A stretch of DNA of 43,043 bases from a virus: positions 1 to 43,043 of IMG/VR virus record IMGVR_UViG_3300043783_000045; one strand, given 5' to 3'. A program made the position numbers and the translations under genes. This document shows positions 31,401-40,787 of the stretch, piece after piece. The notes under the pieces are model-generated. The model had not been told where the DNA came from, searched no databases, and worked only from the letters and a program-made list of their open reading frames with translations. The first letter of the stretch is position 1, and each line of letters opens with the position of its first letter.

Positions 31401-31556
31401 GGGATTGCTGTGGTAAACGGGTTAGTCAATGGTGACGCAAGAACGATCCTGGATCAAGAGTGGGACACTGCTGGAAACTACTGCATTCAGCAAAACCTAC
31501 CATACCCAGCGACGGTTCTTGCTGCGATGCCAGAAGTTATAGTGGGGGACAAATGA
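28440..31556 (+). CDS. Tail nozzle protein (T7 gp12-like), multidomain (1038 aa)
   Basis: Forms the tail tube end through which DNA leaves. The start (TSFASGEWAPKLRGRVDIQK, then GGGASTRQGTKFINQVK and IVPFQPSTSISYVLEFGQFY) is typical of podovirus nozzle proteins. Inserted modules follow: an FCCH-like domain at about 100-185 (PGVVTDAAHGYINGQWVLIS, NTYALTDLNG), an FnIII-like domain at about 245-350 (YGYAVTAVDANGLES, WTAVSGAVSYNVYK), and Gly-rich strands. The C-terminal half regains the nozzle pattern (WCHSEEPFKTTWAVRNDGQL). At 1038 residues it is longer than T7 gp12 (about 790). Confidence 0.9.
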   Translation: MSTSTIKTSFASGEWAPKLRGRVDIQKYHAGAALMRNFYVDFSGGGASTRQGTKFINQVKAAGARIVPFQPSTSISYVLEFGQFYIRFFSNGAPIVEAGTTITGVTQANPGVVTDAAHGYINGQWVLISGLVGMTQLNGNYYIVAGATTNTYALTDLNGNPINTTGFGAYVSGGIAQRVYEITSPYAVSDLFPNPLTKNPGIKWVQNVTSLIITHPSYSPTVLTIQAPTNWNIGPIVFGALLPAPTAPTVTSTSATGAGINYGYAVTAVDANGLESAPSVVGTISNLSYIGTTPMTNKIAWTAVSGAVSYNVYKNSPTFTTAIASGAPLGFIGNTTGVTFLDSYPGIVQDFSQSPPIVENPFQGAGVQSTSVTAGGSYTTVPGVTFTTAPAGGVTATGTALMTLLTSSILHGGGFFNVNDLITFFYGIVIKVTSQTGGVVTGYQVISTGSFTAAVGTSLAFTLNQVSTTGTGTSFALNALTWAVQSIQLGTGGAGYTATPTITFSSGAATATATLGTTSTGNPGVPGFIQERLALAAQAQDVQGFNFSQPGGYFNFNVSNPSQSDDAISGTIISEELNDIRWLVPVPTGIIAGTGKGAWLINGGGGISTQVPITPSNVTAQPQSFTGSNDLRPIKINFDILYVTNKGNYVRDLTYNLYAQTFTGSDISVLSNHLFFGYYQVDWCHSEEPFKTTWAVRNDGQLLSLAYVKDQELIGWSHHDTNGQFLSTCSVIETVGKGNVVDAVYFVIQRIINGVTVQYVERMADRFFDYGYEDAWSVDCALQTVSANSGAQTGTTAVFTGQNTVGSSVTINFVGPNPGYSAGNIGNVIRASGGIFTITTVPLSTQVTAIVNQAAANFNQYTNTPFSDAGWTVWIPNSTVTGLTQLIGQSVVGVADGAAIGPFTVSATGSVALGLTATKVTLGLSYLPQLQTLPLDLGEPTVQGKRKKITGLTLRVADTLGLSVGKTFQTLVPMKDLILGNVPTTSTGIAVVNGLVNGDARTILDQEWDTAGNYCIQQNLPYPATVLAAMPEVIVGDK

Positions 31557-31978
31557 TCTCCATCCGCCTCGTTTCCGACGTAACGCTGAAGGAGCTATTC
31601 GACCGAAGCCCTGCGTCGGAGATTCCTAAAGGTGAGGAGCTTCTCCTCACTTGCCTTCAGCGAAGCACGGACGTTCGGTACGGTTACGTTGATAACCAAT
31701 GCGCCTGCGTTTGGGGGCTCATTCCGCCCACGCTGCTTTCAGGTTCAGCCTATCTCTGGCTCCTCACAACCGACCTTGTTGAGCAGCATAAGTTTCTCTT
31801 CGTTCGCCATTCTCAGCGCTGGATTGAGGAGGCTCTTCAGGTCTATCCGACGATCATCGGCGACTGGATACCCGGTGACCCAAGGTCCAGGCGCTGGCTA
31901 GAGTGGCTCGGAGCAGAGTTTGCAGCATTCCAAGGTGGTAGGATTCCATTTGTGATTAGAAAGAAGCCAAATGGCTGA
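31553..31978 (+). CDS. T7 gp13-like / GNAT-like protein (141 aa)
   Basis: CACVWGLIPPTLLSGSAYLW, then LFVRHSQRWIEEALQVYPTI and RRWLEWLGAEF, is the pattern of phage acyltransferase-like proteins (T7 gp13 family), which are encoded beside the internal virion proteins and help assembly. ATG 31553 overlaps the nozzle stop (ATGA); the frame is open upstream but within the nozzle gene. Confidence 0.75.
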   Translation: MISIRLVSDVTLKELFDRSPASEIPKGEELLLTCLQRSTDVRYGYVDNQCACVWGLIPPTLLSGSAYLWLLTTDLVEQHKFLFVRHSQRWIEEALQVYPTIIGDWIPGDPRSRRWLEWLGAEFAAFQGGRIPFVIRKKPNG

Positions 31979-32564
31979 TCCAGTTACCCTAACCGCAATC
32001 ACCATTGGTGCCACCGCAGCCGGTGCAGGAGTCGGTGCGCTCGGAAAGCTTGGACAGGGCCAGTCCGAAGCGCAGATGTACAACTACCAAGCCGGAGTGG
32101 CGAGGGTTAATGCACAGATTGCGAAGCAGGATGCGAACTATACCGTAGCCGCGGGGGGAGTACAGCAAGAGCAGGCCGGTATGCGTGAGCGGGCCAATAT
32201 CGGTGCGACTCGAGCGGGCTTTGGCGCAAGTAACGTTGCTGGAGGAAGTAAGAACGCAGTCGTGTCGAGTGAGATCGAGGTGGGCCAGCAAAATCAAGGG
32301 ATCGTCGCAGCCAACGCAGCGAAAAGGGCGTATGGATTCGAGGTTGGCGCAGCGTCAGATACAGCTACCGCAGGGGCCTTAGACTTCTCTGCGACAAACG
32401 CTAAAACTGCTGGAGATATCGGCGCTGTATCATCAATCCTCGGCGGGGTTAGTTCGGTATCAAGTAAGTGGCTCCAGATGGGTCCGGCGTTTGGGAAGGG
32501 TGTTGATCCAACTCAAGGTGGAATGGGACTGTATGGTGATGCGTCAACGGGGAGCCTTTACTAA
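31971..32564 (+). CDS. Internal virion protein (T7 gp14-like, 197 aa)
   Basis: A Gly/Ala-rich hydrophobic N-terminus (LTAITIGATAAGAGVGALGK) followed by QSEAQMYNYQAGVARVNAQI and helices is typical of T7 gp14-like ejection proteins, which enter the outer membrane early in infection. Position between the gp13-like and gp15-like genes agrees. Confidence 0.8.
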   Translation: MADPVTLTAITIGATAAGAGVGALGKLGQGQSEAQMYNYQAGVARVNAQIAKQDANYTVAAGGVQQEQAGMRERANIGATRAGFGASNVAGGSKNAVVSSEIEVGQQNQGIVAANAAKRAYGFEVGAASDTATAGALDFSATNAKTAGDIGAVSSILGGVSSVSSKWLQMGPAFGKGVDPTQGGMGLYGDASTGSLY

Positions 32565-34312
32565 TGCCCCAAGTCCCATATCAACCATTTTCAACCGAAC
32601 AACCGCAGTCTGGCGGGGAGCGTGTATCGGTTAGCACTCCTCCCGCAGCCTTCGGCGTCAACGTTGCGCAGGCGGTGGAAGGCCTTGGTGGGCAGCTTGA
32701 AAAGTCCGGGGACGAACTCTTCACTCGCGCAATGGCGTTGCAGGATCTACGAAACGAAACCGATGCGCGAGAAGCGCAAACCCAATACGCTGAGAAGGCT
32801 TCAGAGCTCCATGCGCAATACGGTGCGCTTGAAGGAAAGGCTGCTGCAGATGGACTTCAAGGGTACATTAAAGCCCAGGCCGATCTCCGTACCCAGTTCC
32901 GAGACGGACTCAAGACCCAGTTCGCTCAGCGGTATTATGACCGCGATACACTTCCCTTCATGCAGCGAAATATCTTCTCCGCAGCCGGTCACGCAGCGGA
33001 TCAAAACAAGGCCAGCGTAATCGGCACTGCGCAAGCACAGAAGGATATAACCGCCCGGACTTTTGTCGACCCGAAATCGGATGGTGAATTCCAGCACAAG
33101 CTTGAAACAACCAACTCTGCTGACGAGACTATCGCAGCCGCCCGGGGAATGACTCCAGAGCAGTTAACCGACCTCAAAATGCACTCAGCGTCAGGGCTGT
33201 GGCTCGGGAGGATCGGCCAGACTGCGCACGATGATCCTCAAGCTGCGTTGAAGATGCTCGACGAAAACAAGGGGTCTATGACGCAAGATGACTATGGAAA
33301 GGCTCTTCAGGTCACTCGTGCACAGAATAGGGCTATAGGTGGAGCTAACCTTGTCAATGATGTCTACTCTCCAGACAAAACCGCAGCGCAGATGGAAGCG
33401 GAGATCAAGGATCGGTCTGCTGATCTTGCGCACGGTGATCCGCTGTTTGAGAAGGATGCGCTGACGGGATTGAGAGGGAAGATCACAACGGATCGGTACG
33501 TTAAGAATCAAGATGATAACACCGCCATTCAAAGTATCCAAAAACAAATCGGCGATGGTGTAACAGATATTCGTGATCTTCGCTTACGTCCTGGAATGGC
33601 TCAGGCTATTGATAGCCTACCAGATTCAAAGAAGAATGAAATACCTGGTATGATTACTAGATTCAATGCGTCGCGAGATAAGGCTGGGCATGAGCAGAAC
33701 TACACACAACTAACGGGCATGTACTACAACGACAGAGAGCAGTTTCTTGACACAGACTTCACTAAGTATGATCTCTCGCAGCCTCAAATCCGCGATCTCA
33801 TGGCTAAACGCGCTCAAGCAGTTGCGAAGCCCACCGATGATCCTATGCTCAACCGAGCAATGGGATGGCTGCGACAAGGACGTGCTGCCGAGCTCAGGGC
33901 ACTTGGTATATATTTCCGCCCCACACAGGGAGCAGATGCGACCGATTATGACCACTATACCGGTGCTCTCCAAGCTGGGATCGATGCTTGGCGCCAAGAA
34001 CACGGCAAGCCTCCAGGGTACAAAGACATCGTTGACACAATCGGGCCCTCAGTAATCCATCAGCGCACCGAACCTGGGACCTTCGGTATGCTATTCGGGG
34101 GGAAGCAGCGCCCAGCCTTTGACCAAGATATGTCCGTTGTGAAAGACTGGGCTGAGAAGAAAGGCCTAGTTGATGAAATCAAATCCCGAGGCGGTGCTGA
34201 TCCCACGGATGAGGAACTATACCGTGCCTTCCTACGCAGCCAGTTTATAGACCTCTACTCCAAGCCTACCGGAGGTGATAGTGGCCGACCCACTGTACCC
34301 CAATCCAAGTGA
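32564..34312 (+). CDS. Internal virion / ejection protein (T7 gp15-like, 582 aa)
   Basis: A helical, charged protein (AVEGLGGQLEKSGDELFTRA, QTQYAEKASELHAQYGALEG) placed and sized like T7 gp15 (about 750 residues) or shorter podovirus equivalents. It is thought to form part of the channel across the periplasm. It overlaps the giant ejection protein gene by 32 bases; its GGAGG codons near the end supply that gene's ribosome site. Confidence 0.75.
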   Translation: MPQVPYQPFSTEQPQSGGERVSVSTPPAAFGVNVAQAVEGLGGQLEKSGDELFTRAMALQDLRNETDAREAQTQYAEKASELHAQYGALEGKAAADGLQGYIKAQADLRTQFRDGLKTQFAQRYYDRDTLPFMQRNIFSAAGHAADQNKASVIGTAQAQKDITARTFVDPKSDGEFQHKLETTNSADETIAAARGMTPEQLTDLKMHSASGLWLGRIGQTAHDDPQAALKMLDENKGSMTQDDYGKALQVTRAQNRAIGGANLVNDVYSPDKTAAQMEAEIKDRSADLAHGDPLFEKDALTGLRGKITTDRYVKNQDDNTAIQSIQKQIGDGVTDIRDLRLRPGMAQAIDSLPDSKKNEIPGMITRFNASRDKAGHEQNYTQLTGMYYNDREQFLDTDFTKYDLSQPQIRDLMAKRAQAVAKPTDDPMLNRAMGWLRQGRAAELRALGIYFRPTQGADATDYDHYTGALQAGIDAWRQEHGKPPGYKDIVDTIGPSVIHQRTEPGTFGMLFGGKQRPAFDQDMSVVKDWAEKKGLVDEIKSRGGADPTDEELYRAFLRSQFIDLYSKPTGGDSGRPTVPQSK

Positions 34313-37300
34313 CGACCCGGCTGGGTTTATCGTAAGTCAGCAACGGGCTGCGCAGAGTAGTGCGCTGCAGGGGCTGGATGCGAACGCCGATGACGGTGCG
34401 CGGGCGATTGAGCTTGGGAAGGCTACAGGGACTGATCCGAGCTTGGTGTACGGAAACCTTGAGCAGTTCGAACAGCAGCACAAGGCCTCCCTCACTTCCC
34501 AGCTTTTGCAAAGCAACCAATTCCTCCGTGACTATGCCAACTCCCATCCTATGGCTGGAGTGGTTTCCAACGACGATTGGGGACAGTTGGATGAGGTGTC
34601 GCATAGGGTAACCGGTCTCTTCGGCCCGCATTATGGTGGGCTGCTGTCAGCCCCGGCTGACGCAGTTGAGGCTGGAGTTAGAGGGTTCTATCAGGCCTTC
34701 ACGAGCGAAGGAAAGCTAGGGCAGCAATTTGTTCGGGATGAGGACGCACAGTTTGCGTCGGACCACCCGATTCTGTATAGCAACCTCGTTCAAACCGCAC
34801 AACTACTCGGCGCACCGATTGAGATTCTCAACCGCACCATCTCTGGCGTCATCGCCGGTGGCGGCGCTGCGGTTGAATCGGTTGCGAAATCTGTCGGCGC
34901 AAGTGACGACACTGCTCGGCAGATGAAGGAGGACGTTGCTAGCATGGCCGACGTAGCCATGCAGATGGAGATGACTGGGCAGGTTCCGCATACACCTGAG
35001 CCTGGTGCTGGAGCGGTGGCTAAGCAGCAGCTTGCGATGGATGTCTACCGGGCAGCGCGACCGTTTGTGGAGAACGGGCAGAAGCCGCCGGTCGGGCTGC
35101 ATGAAGTCATTGACAAGGTTTACGAAGCGCAGACGAAACAGGATGTGAAGGACTTAGATGACCTCACAAAAGAAGCTCAATCAAGCTCAACTCGAGAACG
35201 CGCGCCTGAATTATTTGAAGACTTTGTTAAATCGCACGGAGACGCGAGCATCGGTGTTAGCGCTGAAGCCATTCGAGCACTATACGGGGACAAGCTCCCG
35301 ACTCCGGATGACAACCTCCTTGGCTCGGTGCCGGACCTCGCAAAGCAACTAGAGAGCGCTGAGCAGTTCGGTGGGGATGTTCAAATCCCGCTCTCGACCT
35401 GGCTAGCGCACGTTGAGCCTGACGTTGCTAAGGCGCTGCATGATGACATTCGGGTTAGGCCGGGTGGGATGACCTTGAATGAAACGAAGCTCGAGGTCCC
35501 TGAGCGCCCAGCGCCCATTGATTCGGTGGATGCGATCCGGCGGCCGGCTGGGCTTGATCCGATGGCGGCACCTGGGCAAATGCGTCTACAACGTGTTCCA
35601 ACCGAGGAGGGTGATAGAGGGCACACTTTCGATATACAAGACCCAGATGGCAAACGAATTGGCGGAGCAACGTTTGATGAATTCGACGATGGTAAAGTGC
35701 TTAGGGTTTCGAGTATTGCTGCCGGGACCGCTGAAGGCCTACCTGGATTTCTTGGCCAGCGTCAATTAACTGGTTTGCTTCGGCAACTTCAGCGAGAATT
35801 TCCCAATGCCGAAACTTTAGAAGGCTGGCGAGTTAGTGGAGCAAGAGAACAACCGGGGATGGTTTCTATTCCCCTCCGCCCAACCCCTTCCCAACTCACC
35901 GACTTCATGCGCTCGGGGTTTGAGAAGCAAATAGTCCGAGGACCTAGTGGAGAGACAATAGGAATTCAGCCGCTGTACTCTACCACAGTTGGCCAGAGCA
36001 TTACGTCAGACGTACTGTCCAAGGCTACTGACAGTCCAGTTATGAAAGCGTTTGGTGAAAAGATTCATACACTAACAAAAGACGTTCCGATTCATGTGAT
36101 CTCTCAAGAAGACATTCGCAAGGTTTATGGTGGTGATGTTCAAGGGTTCCATCAGCTATACTCAGACGGACAAAGTAATATATTTCTTCCGGACGATATT
36201 GGATACTGGGACCCTAAGAAAGTGCTTCATATCGTTATGCATGAGGCCAGCCACGCTGCGACGGTTGGTGCTATTGAGAGCTATCCGGAGATCAAGTCTA
36301 AGATTCGGAGCCTGATGAATGAAGTTAGAAAGATCGACGACGTTGATGAAGATATATTGAGATCACATGCTTATGCTTTTAAAAATGAAAAGGAATTCAT
36401 CGCTGAAGGTCAGTCCAAAGAGAACTTTCAAGAAGCATTAAAAAAGGTCCCTGTTTCTCCAGAGCTTATGAAAGAGTTAGGCACCCCTGCGACCAACGCT
36501 TGGGAAGCCTTGAAGAACATCGTCAAGGAAATCTGGGAACGGATCACCGGAGGTAAGGTTCCACAGAACGCACTGGATGCGCTGTTCAAGCTGAGCGATG
36601 AAATCTTCGAAGCGCAGAAGGATGTGCAGGCGAGAGGGAAGGTGGGGACGGACTTCGCTCCGCCGAAGCAACTCGAGCTCCCAGGTCTGACCCGGATTGA
36701 AGATAGAGAGGCATTTGAGAAGGCCGCTGCGATTGGAATGACCGTTAAGCAATACCGTCAGTACCAGGAGCTTATTGAAAAGCGCGAATCACAGGATATG
36801 GAACTCTTTCGTGCGCAGGCGGAACGAAAGGAGCGGGCACGGCAGACTGCGGAATGGAAGGCGGAAGAGGCTCGTGCGCGAGAGGAAGCGAAGACCAGTT
36901 TGATTAACCGTCCTGATATCGCTGCGGATAACCTTCTTCGAGAAGGCACTCTGTTCGGAGATAAGCTCAAGGGTCGACCGAGGCTGAACAGCGATCTCCT
37001 CAGCGCTGAGCAAAAGTCCGGCCTGCCTGACGACTATCACAAGTCCGGCGGTGTCAACCCAGATGACGCTGCGCAGATGTTCGGGTACCACAGCGCGGAT
37101 GCGATGCTTCAGGGTATCAAGCAACTTCACGCTGACCGAGGGGAGCTCGGGCCGAGGGAGCATATCAATAACCTTGCGGAGAAGATCACCCAGGACCACA
37201 TGACTCGTGAGTTCGGTAACCTTGAACAGAATATCTTGGAGGAGCTAAAAGACCACGTCATCTCTCCGTCCCAGTTGGACATTCTCCATGAGGAACTGGT

Positions 37301-40058
37301 GGCGCTGGGTTCGAAGTTCGGCGGGGAACTTTCTATCTCCAAGTCTGATATCAAGGCTTGGGTGAAAAAGCAGTTCTCAGAGATGCCGATCTCGATGCAT
37401 CGTGTGGATGACTACCTTGCCGCAGCTGGTAGGTCTGGTCGAGGGGCTGAGCAAGCCTTGCTTGATGGCGATGGCCGGGAGGCGTTTAAATTCAAGCAGC
37501 AGCAGTACATCTCAATGCAAATGGCCAACGAAGCCAAGGCCTACGAAAAGGCCCGAGCCAGCTTCGACAAGCTCGCAAAGCGGCTTGCGAAACGGGAGAT
37601 CACGGGGCTGCCGCAGGACTATGTAGCGCATATCCGAGATCAACTCCTCCGCGCACAGCTGCCGATTGGCCGGTCGGTGCAGACCTTAGGGGAGGATGTA
37701 AGGGAGGCTGGGGACCTACTGCAATTTGCCCGCCGCGCAAGTGAGGGTTCGCAGGTTCCGATATTCCTTCCGGATTGGATGTATGGCGATTGGAATAAGA
37801 AACTGGACACTATGTCCGCAGGGGAGTTCAGCGAGTACTCGAAGGGGATTAGGCAGCTTTATAACTTCGGACGGGATGAAAGGAAGGTCGAGGTTGCTGG
37901 GGATAAGATTGATCTAGGAGAGTTTCTTGATAAGGCGAAGGATCAGCTAGCGTTGCAAGGGACTAAAGACATACCTTATAACCCATCCAAGGTTGGCAAG
38001 CTCATTGGCCTTGCCAAGAATATCTTCTACGGTAAGCTGATTCAAGCTGAGACTATTTTCAACCGATGGGATATGGGAAATCCCCGCGGCATTTTCAACG
38101 AAAACTTCATGTACCGTGCAGCAGCGTCAGCCAATGACCTCTCAGCGCGGATCAAACGGTATAGTGAGAAGGTGCAGACGGCGGGGCAGATGATTAAGGG
38201 GCTCGATCTTACTAAGCCCTTACCGAACCTGCTAAAGAAAGTCACCGATGGTCTTCCGGTTAACATGACCGTGGAGAATGCGCTACGGATCATCACTGAT
38301 ATGGGGAACCTTTCTAATAAAGATAAGTTCACTCGAGGTTGGAAAGTCGATCCGCAGGTTCTTGAAGGCTGGCTTAAAGCCAACACAACAAAGGAAATGT
38401 GGGACTTTGCTCAGGCGCTAGGGGATGTGCACGAGGAGATGTTCAGTGAGCTAAAGGACATGATCCACTCCATCTCCGGCGTGACTCCAGACCGCGTTCC
38501 GCTCGCCCCGTTCACCGACCCACACGGAGTAGAGCGCAGGGGTTGGTACTCGCCGATGATCTATGATCAGGTGCAGATGGGGACTAGTCGTCGGCTGGCT
38601 GGGTTGCCCCAGATCGACCCGAACGAGATCACAGGGCTGATGGACACTGGGTACTTTAAGTCCACCACCGCGACCGGCGCTGAAATCCAGCGCACCGGAT
38701 ACGCAGCGCCGACCGACCTGACTTTGTCTCGGTTGCCTCAAAGGATGACTCAAATCCTCTACGACACCGCATTCCGTCCGTTCGTGATTAACTTCGGGAA
38801 GGTAATGAGGGATCAAGGATTTCAGAACGCTATCACGAAGCACTCCGGGGTGGAAGTCCGGGATATGATGCGAGATTGGCTTAATGATATCATCGGCGCT
38901 GGGAAAGGGGCCTCGACCTCGTCGGACCTTGCAACCGGGCAGGTGGTGGAATACTTCCGTCGGAATATCATTGGGCAGTTAATAGGTTGGAATCTGCACA
39001 CGGTTGAGAAGCACGGCTTGTCAGCGCTGGTTAACTCTATGGCTGAAGTCGGCGTAGGTAACTTCGCTCGAGAGTTTCAAAACATGATCCTCTCTCCCAA
39101 CGCTGGGAAGGATTGGGACTTTGTTCTCAGCAAAAGCGAAGAACTTCAGCGCCGACGTCAGCACTGGACTGAATCCCTCGGTGGCCAGTTCGAGGCCGTC
39201 CGCCTCGGTGGTCAGGGCTGGCGAGATTGGATGCTGGAGAAGGGCTCGTCGATCGTTGCGTGGTCCGACATGGCCTCGGCAGCCCCTTCGTGGATGGCTG
39301 AGTACAAAACGCAGATGGAGAACCTCGCAAAGGAACGTCCAAATGACCTACCATCCGACTACGAAGGCGTCGCCATTTCTCTCGCGGACCGTGCGGTTCG
39401 GCGAGCCCACGGTTCAACTGCCATCACTTCCCGCCCTGGGGGTATGCGTGGAGGGGCCTTTGCAAGGACCTTTATGTCCCTCTACGGGTTCTTCAACCAA
39501 ATGCTCCAACGAAACTACGAAGTGATGTGGAGGACGAAGTACGCAGCGGAGAACTTTAAGCAAGGGGACTATGAAAAAGGGTTAGATAACCTCAAGCGCG
39601 CTGGGGTGCTTTTTGCAACCGCTACTCTTTGGCCTGCGCTGGTTGAAGAAATGGTCACGCCGTATACGAATGAGGAAAAGGATTCTTGGGGAAAGTGGAC
39701 GGGGAAGACACTAGCGCTGGGAGTGTCTGCGACAGTGCCCTTCGTTCGCGAGTTCGTCCATGGTTGGATTAACAACTTCGAAACGGGAGCGGGGATACTT
39801 GATACAGGCTGGAAGGAACTGGCGTCGACCTTCTCCGACGTGCGAAAGGGTACAAAAATGATGGACGCTGAGCATGGAGGGAAGACCATCAAGGATTTCA
39901 ATGGCCTTGTCGGAGTGGCTACCGGTGTCACTAACAACGAAGTCGGAAACATCATGAAAACCATCTGGGACAGCACGCACCGATCCAAGGAAACTCCAAA
40001 GGGCGTTAAGGAAACTGCAAAGGACCTAATCACTGGGCACGCAAAGGAGCGGAAATGA
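34281..40058 (+). CDS. Giant ejection protein with HExxH metallopeptidase domain (1925 aa)
   Basis: By position and size it is the T7 gp16-like large internal protein ejected with the DNA. It is not a transglycosylase by any motif I see. Instead residues 640-720 hold a zincin-type site: HIVMHEASHAATVG with His654, Glu655 and His658, and a possible third ligand in KEFIAEG (Glu705 or Glu709). Helical regions follow, and the C-terminal 700 residues (WDFAQALGDVHEEM, GWYSPMIYDQ, HGSTAITSRPGGMRGGAF) resemble large polyvalent phage proteins. Start: GTG 34281, five bases after GGAGG; GTG 34275 lies in that site. Confidence 0.85.
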   Translation: MADPLYPNPSDDPAGFIVSQQRAAQSSALQGLDANADDGARAIELGKATGTDPSLVYGNLEQFEQQHKASLTSQLLQSNQFLRDYANSHPMAGVVSNDDWGQLDEVSHRVTGLFGPHYGGLLSAPADAVEAGVRGFYQAFTSEGKLGQQFVRDEDAQFASDHPILYSNLVQTAQLLGAPIEILNRTISGVIAGGGAAVESVAKSVGASDDTARQMKEDVASMADVAMQMEMTGQVPHTPEPGAGAVAKQQLAMDVYRAARPFVENGQKPPVGLHEVIDKVYEAQTKQDVKDLDDLTKEAQSSSTRERAPELFEDFVKSHGDASIGVSAEAIRALYGDKLPTPDDNLLGSVPDLAKQLESAEQFGGDVQIPLSTWLAHVEPDVAKALHDDIRVRPGGMTLNETKLEVPERPAPIDSVDAIRRPAGLDPMAAPGQMRLQRVPTEEGDRGHTFDIQDPDGKRIGGATFDEFDDGKVLRVSSIAAGTAEGLPGFLGQRQLTGLLRQLQREFPNAETLEGWRVSGAREQPGMVSIPLRPTPSQLTDFMRSGFEKQIVRGPSGETIGIQPLYSTTVGQSITSDVLSKATDSPVMKAFGEKIHTLTKDVPIHVISQEDIRKVYGGDVQGFHQLYSDGQSNIFLPDDIGYWDPKKVLHIVMHEASHAATVGAIESYPEIKSKIRSLMNEVRKIDDVDEDILRSHAYAFKNEKEFIAEGQSKENFQEALKKVPVSPELMKELGTPATNAWEALKNIVKEIWERITGGKVPQNALDALFKLSDEIFEAQKDVQARGKVGTDFAPPKQLELPGLTRIEDREAFEKAAAIGMTVKQYRQYQELIEKRESQDMELFRAQAERKERARQTAEWKAEEARAREEAKTSLINRPDIAADNLLREGTLFGDKLKGRPRLNSDLLSAEQKSGLPDDYHKSGGVNPDDAAQMFGYHSADAMLQGIKQLHADRGELGPREHINNLAEKITQDHMTREFGNLEQNILEELKDHVISPSQLDILHEELVALGSKFGGELSISKSDIKAWVKKQFSEMPISMHRVDDYLAAAGRSGRGAEQALLDGDGREAFKFKQQQYISMQMANEAKAYEKARASFDKLAKRLAKREITGLPQDYVAHIRDQLLRAQLPIGRSVQTLGEDVREAGDLLQFARRASEGSQVPIFLPDWMYGDWNKKLDTMSAGEFSEYSKGIRQLYNFGRDERKVEVAGDKIDLGEFLDKAKDQLALQGTKDIPYNPSKVGKLIGLAKNIFYGKLIQAETIFNRWDMGNPRGIFNENFMYRAAASANDLSARIKRYSEKVQTAGQMIKGLDLTKPLPNLLKKVTDGLPVNMTVENALRIITDMGNLSNKDKFTRGWKVDPQVLEGWLKANTTKEMWDFAQALGDVHEEMFSELKDMIHSISGVTPDRVPLAPFTDPHGVERRGWYSPMIYDQVQMGTSRRLAGLPQIDPNEITGLMDTGYFKSTTATGAEIQRTGYAAPTDLTLSRLPQRMTQILYDTAFRPFVINFGKVMRDQGFQNAITKHSGVEVRDMMRDWLNDIIGAGKGASTSSDLATGQVVEYFRRNIIGQLIGWNLHTVEKHGLSALVNSMAEVGVGNFAREFQNMILSPNAGKDWDFVLSKSEELQRRRQHWTESLGGQFEAVRLGGQGWRDWMLEKGSSIVAWSDMASAAPSWMAEYKTQMENLAKERPNDLPSDYEGVAISLADRAVRRAHGSTAITSRPGGMRGGAFARTFMSLYGFFNQMLQRNYEVMWRTKYAAENFKQGDYEKGLDNLKRAGVLFATATLWPALVEEMVTPYTNEEKDSWGKWTGKTLALGVSATVPFVREFVHGWINNFETGAGILDTGWKELASTFSDVRKGTKMMDAEHGGKTIKDFNGLVGVATGVTNNEVGNIMKTIWDSTHRSKETPKGVKETAKDLITGHAKERK

Positions 40059-40546
40059 TTAACGCAGCAGGAATGGCTCTTATCGAGAGCTTCGAGGGGC
40101 TTATTCTCGGGGCCTATGACGACTCCGACGACAAGGTTCTCAAACCAGGAGATAGATGCTATGGCACACTCACTATTGGCTGGGGACACACTGACGCAGC
40201 AGGGCCACCGAGGGTCTACATTGGGCAGGTTATCGATAAGCCCACCGCCGATGCAATCCTCGCAGCCGATCTATCGTCAGTGGAAATTGAGGTGGGCCAT
40301 CTGGTTAAGGTCACACTTAACGAGAATCAGCGCGCTGCTCTTGTGAGTTTTCAATACAACACCGGCTGGCTTGGGCACCCGAACTGTTCACTCACGCGTG
40401 CGCTGAACGCCGGGAACTACGCCCTCGCCGATCAAGACTTCGGCCTCTACGACCGTGCAAGCGGGAAGGTCCTAGTTGGCCTTCAGCGCCGTCGGATCGC
40501 AGAGGCAAAACTATTCAACACTCCTATACAGGGTTCGGGGAACTGA
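40055..40546 (+). CDS. Lysozyme endolysin, GH24 (163 aa)
   Basis: Cuts the glycan chains of peptidoglycan at lysis. The T4-lysozyme triad is visible as Glu14 (ESFEG), Asp23 (AYDD) and Thr40 (LTIGWGHT), with about 14 extra residues between the Asp and Thr. Helices NENQRAALVSFQYNTG and a C-terminal RRRIAEAKLF complete the fold. There is no signal or SAR sequence, so release depends on a holin. ATGA overlap with the ejection gene. Confidence 0.95.
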   Translation: MINAAGMALIESFEGLILGAYDDSDDKVLKPGDRCYGTLTIGWGHTDAAGPPRVYIGQVIDKPTADAILAADLSSVEIEVGHLVKVTLNENQRAALVSFQYNTGWLGHPNCSLTRALNAGNYALADQDFGLYDRASGKVLVGLQRRRIAEAKLFNTPIQGSGN

Positions 40547-40547
40547 T

Positions 40548-40787
40548 ATGTGGAAATGGGTTGCTTGGCTTCTCCTAATCGTCGTCAGCTTCTCACTCAT
40601 GGAGGGCTACTCCCTCTACGACAACACCGCCACGCTGTCTCGGTTCATCTGGACCGTCACCGCTTACTTCCCACCCTTTCCATGGATCGCAGGGTTCATC
40701 ACTGGATTTCTATGCTGCCATTTCTGGTGGGGCGGTATAGTTCCATTCGCACCAGTGAAAAAGGGCACGACAAAGGAGTCGAAATGA
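40548..40787 (+). CDS. Two-span membrane protein, holin candidate (79 aa)
   Basis: Two hydrophobic segments, WVAWLLLIVVSFSLMEG (4-20) and PWIAGFITGFLCCHFWWG (about 46-63), with a short loop and a basic tail (VKKGTTKESK). Size, two spans and position after the endolysin suit a class II holin or a holin accessory. ATG 40548 follows the endolysin stop by one base. Confidence 0.7.
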   Translation: MWKWVAWLLLIVVSFSLMEGYSLYDNTATLSRFIWTVTAYFPPFPWIAGFITGFLCCHFWWGGIVPFAPVKKGTTKESK

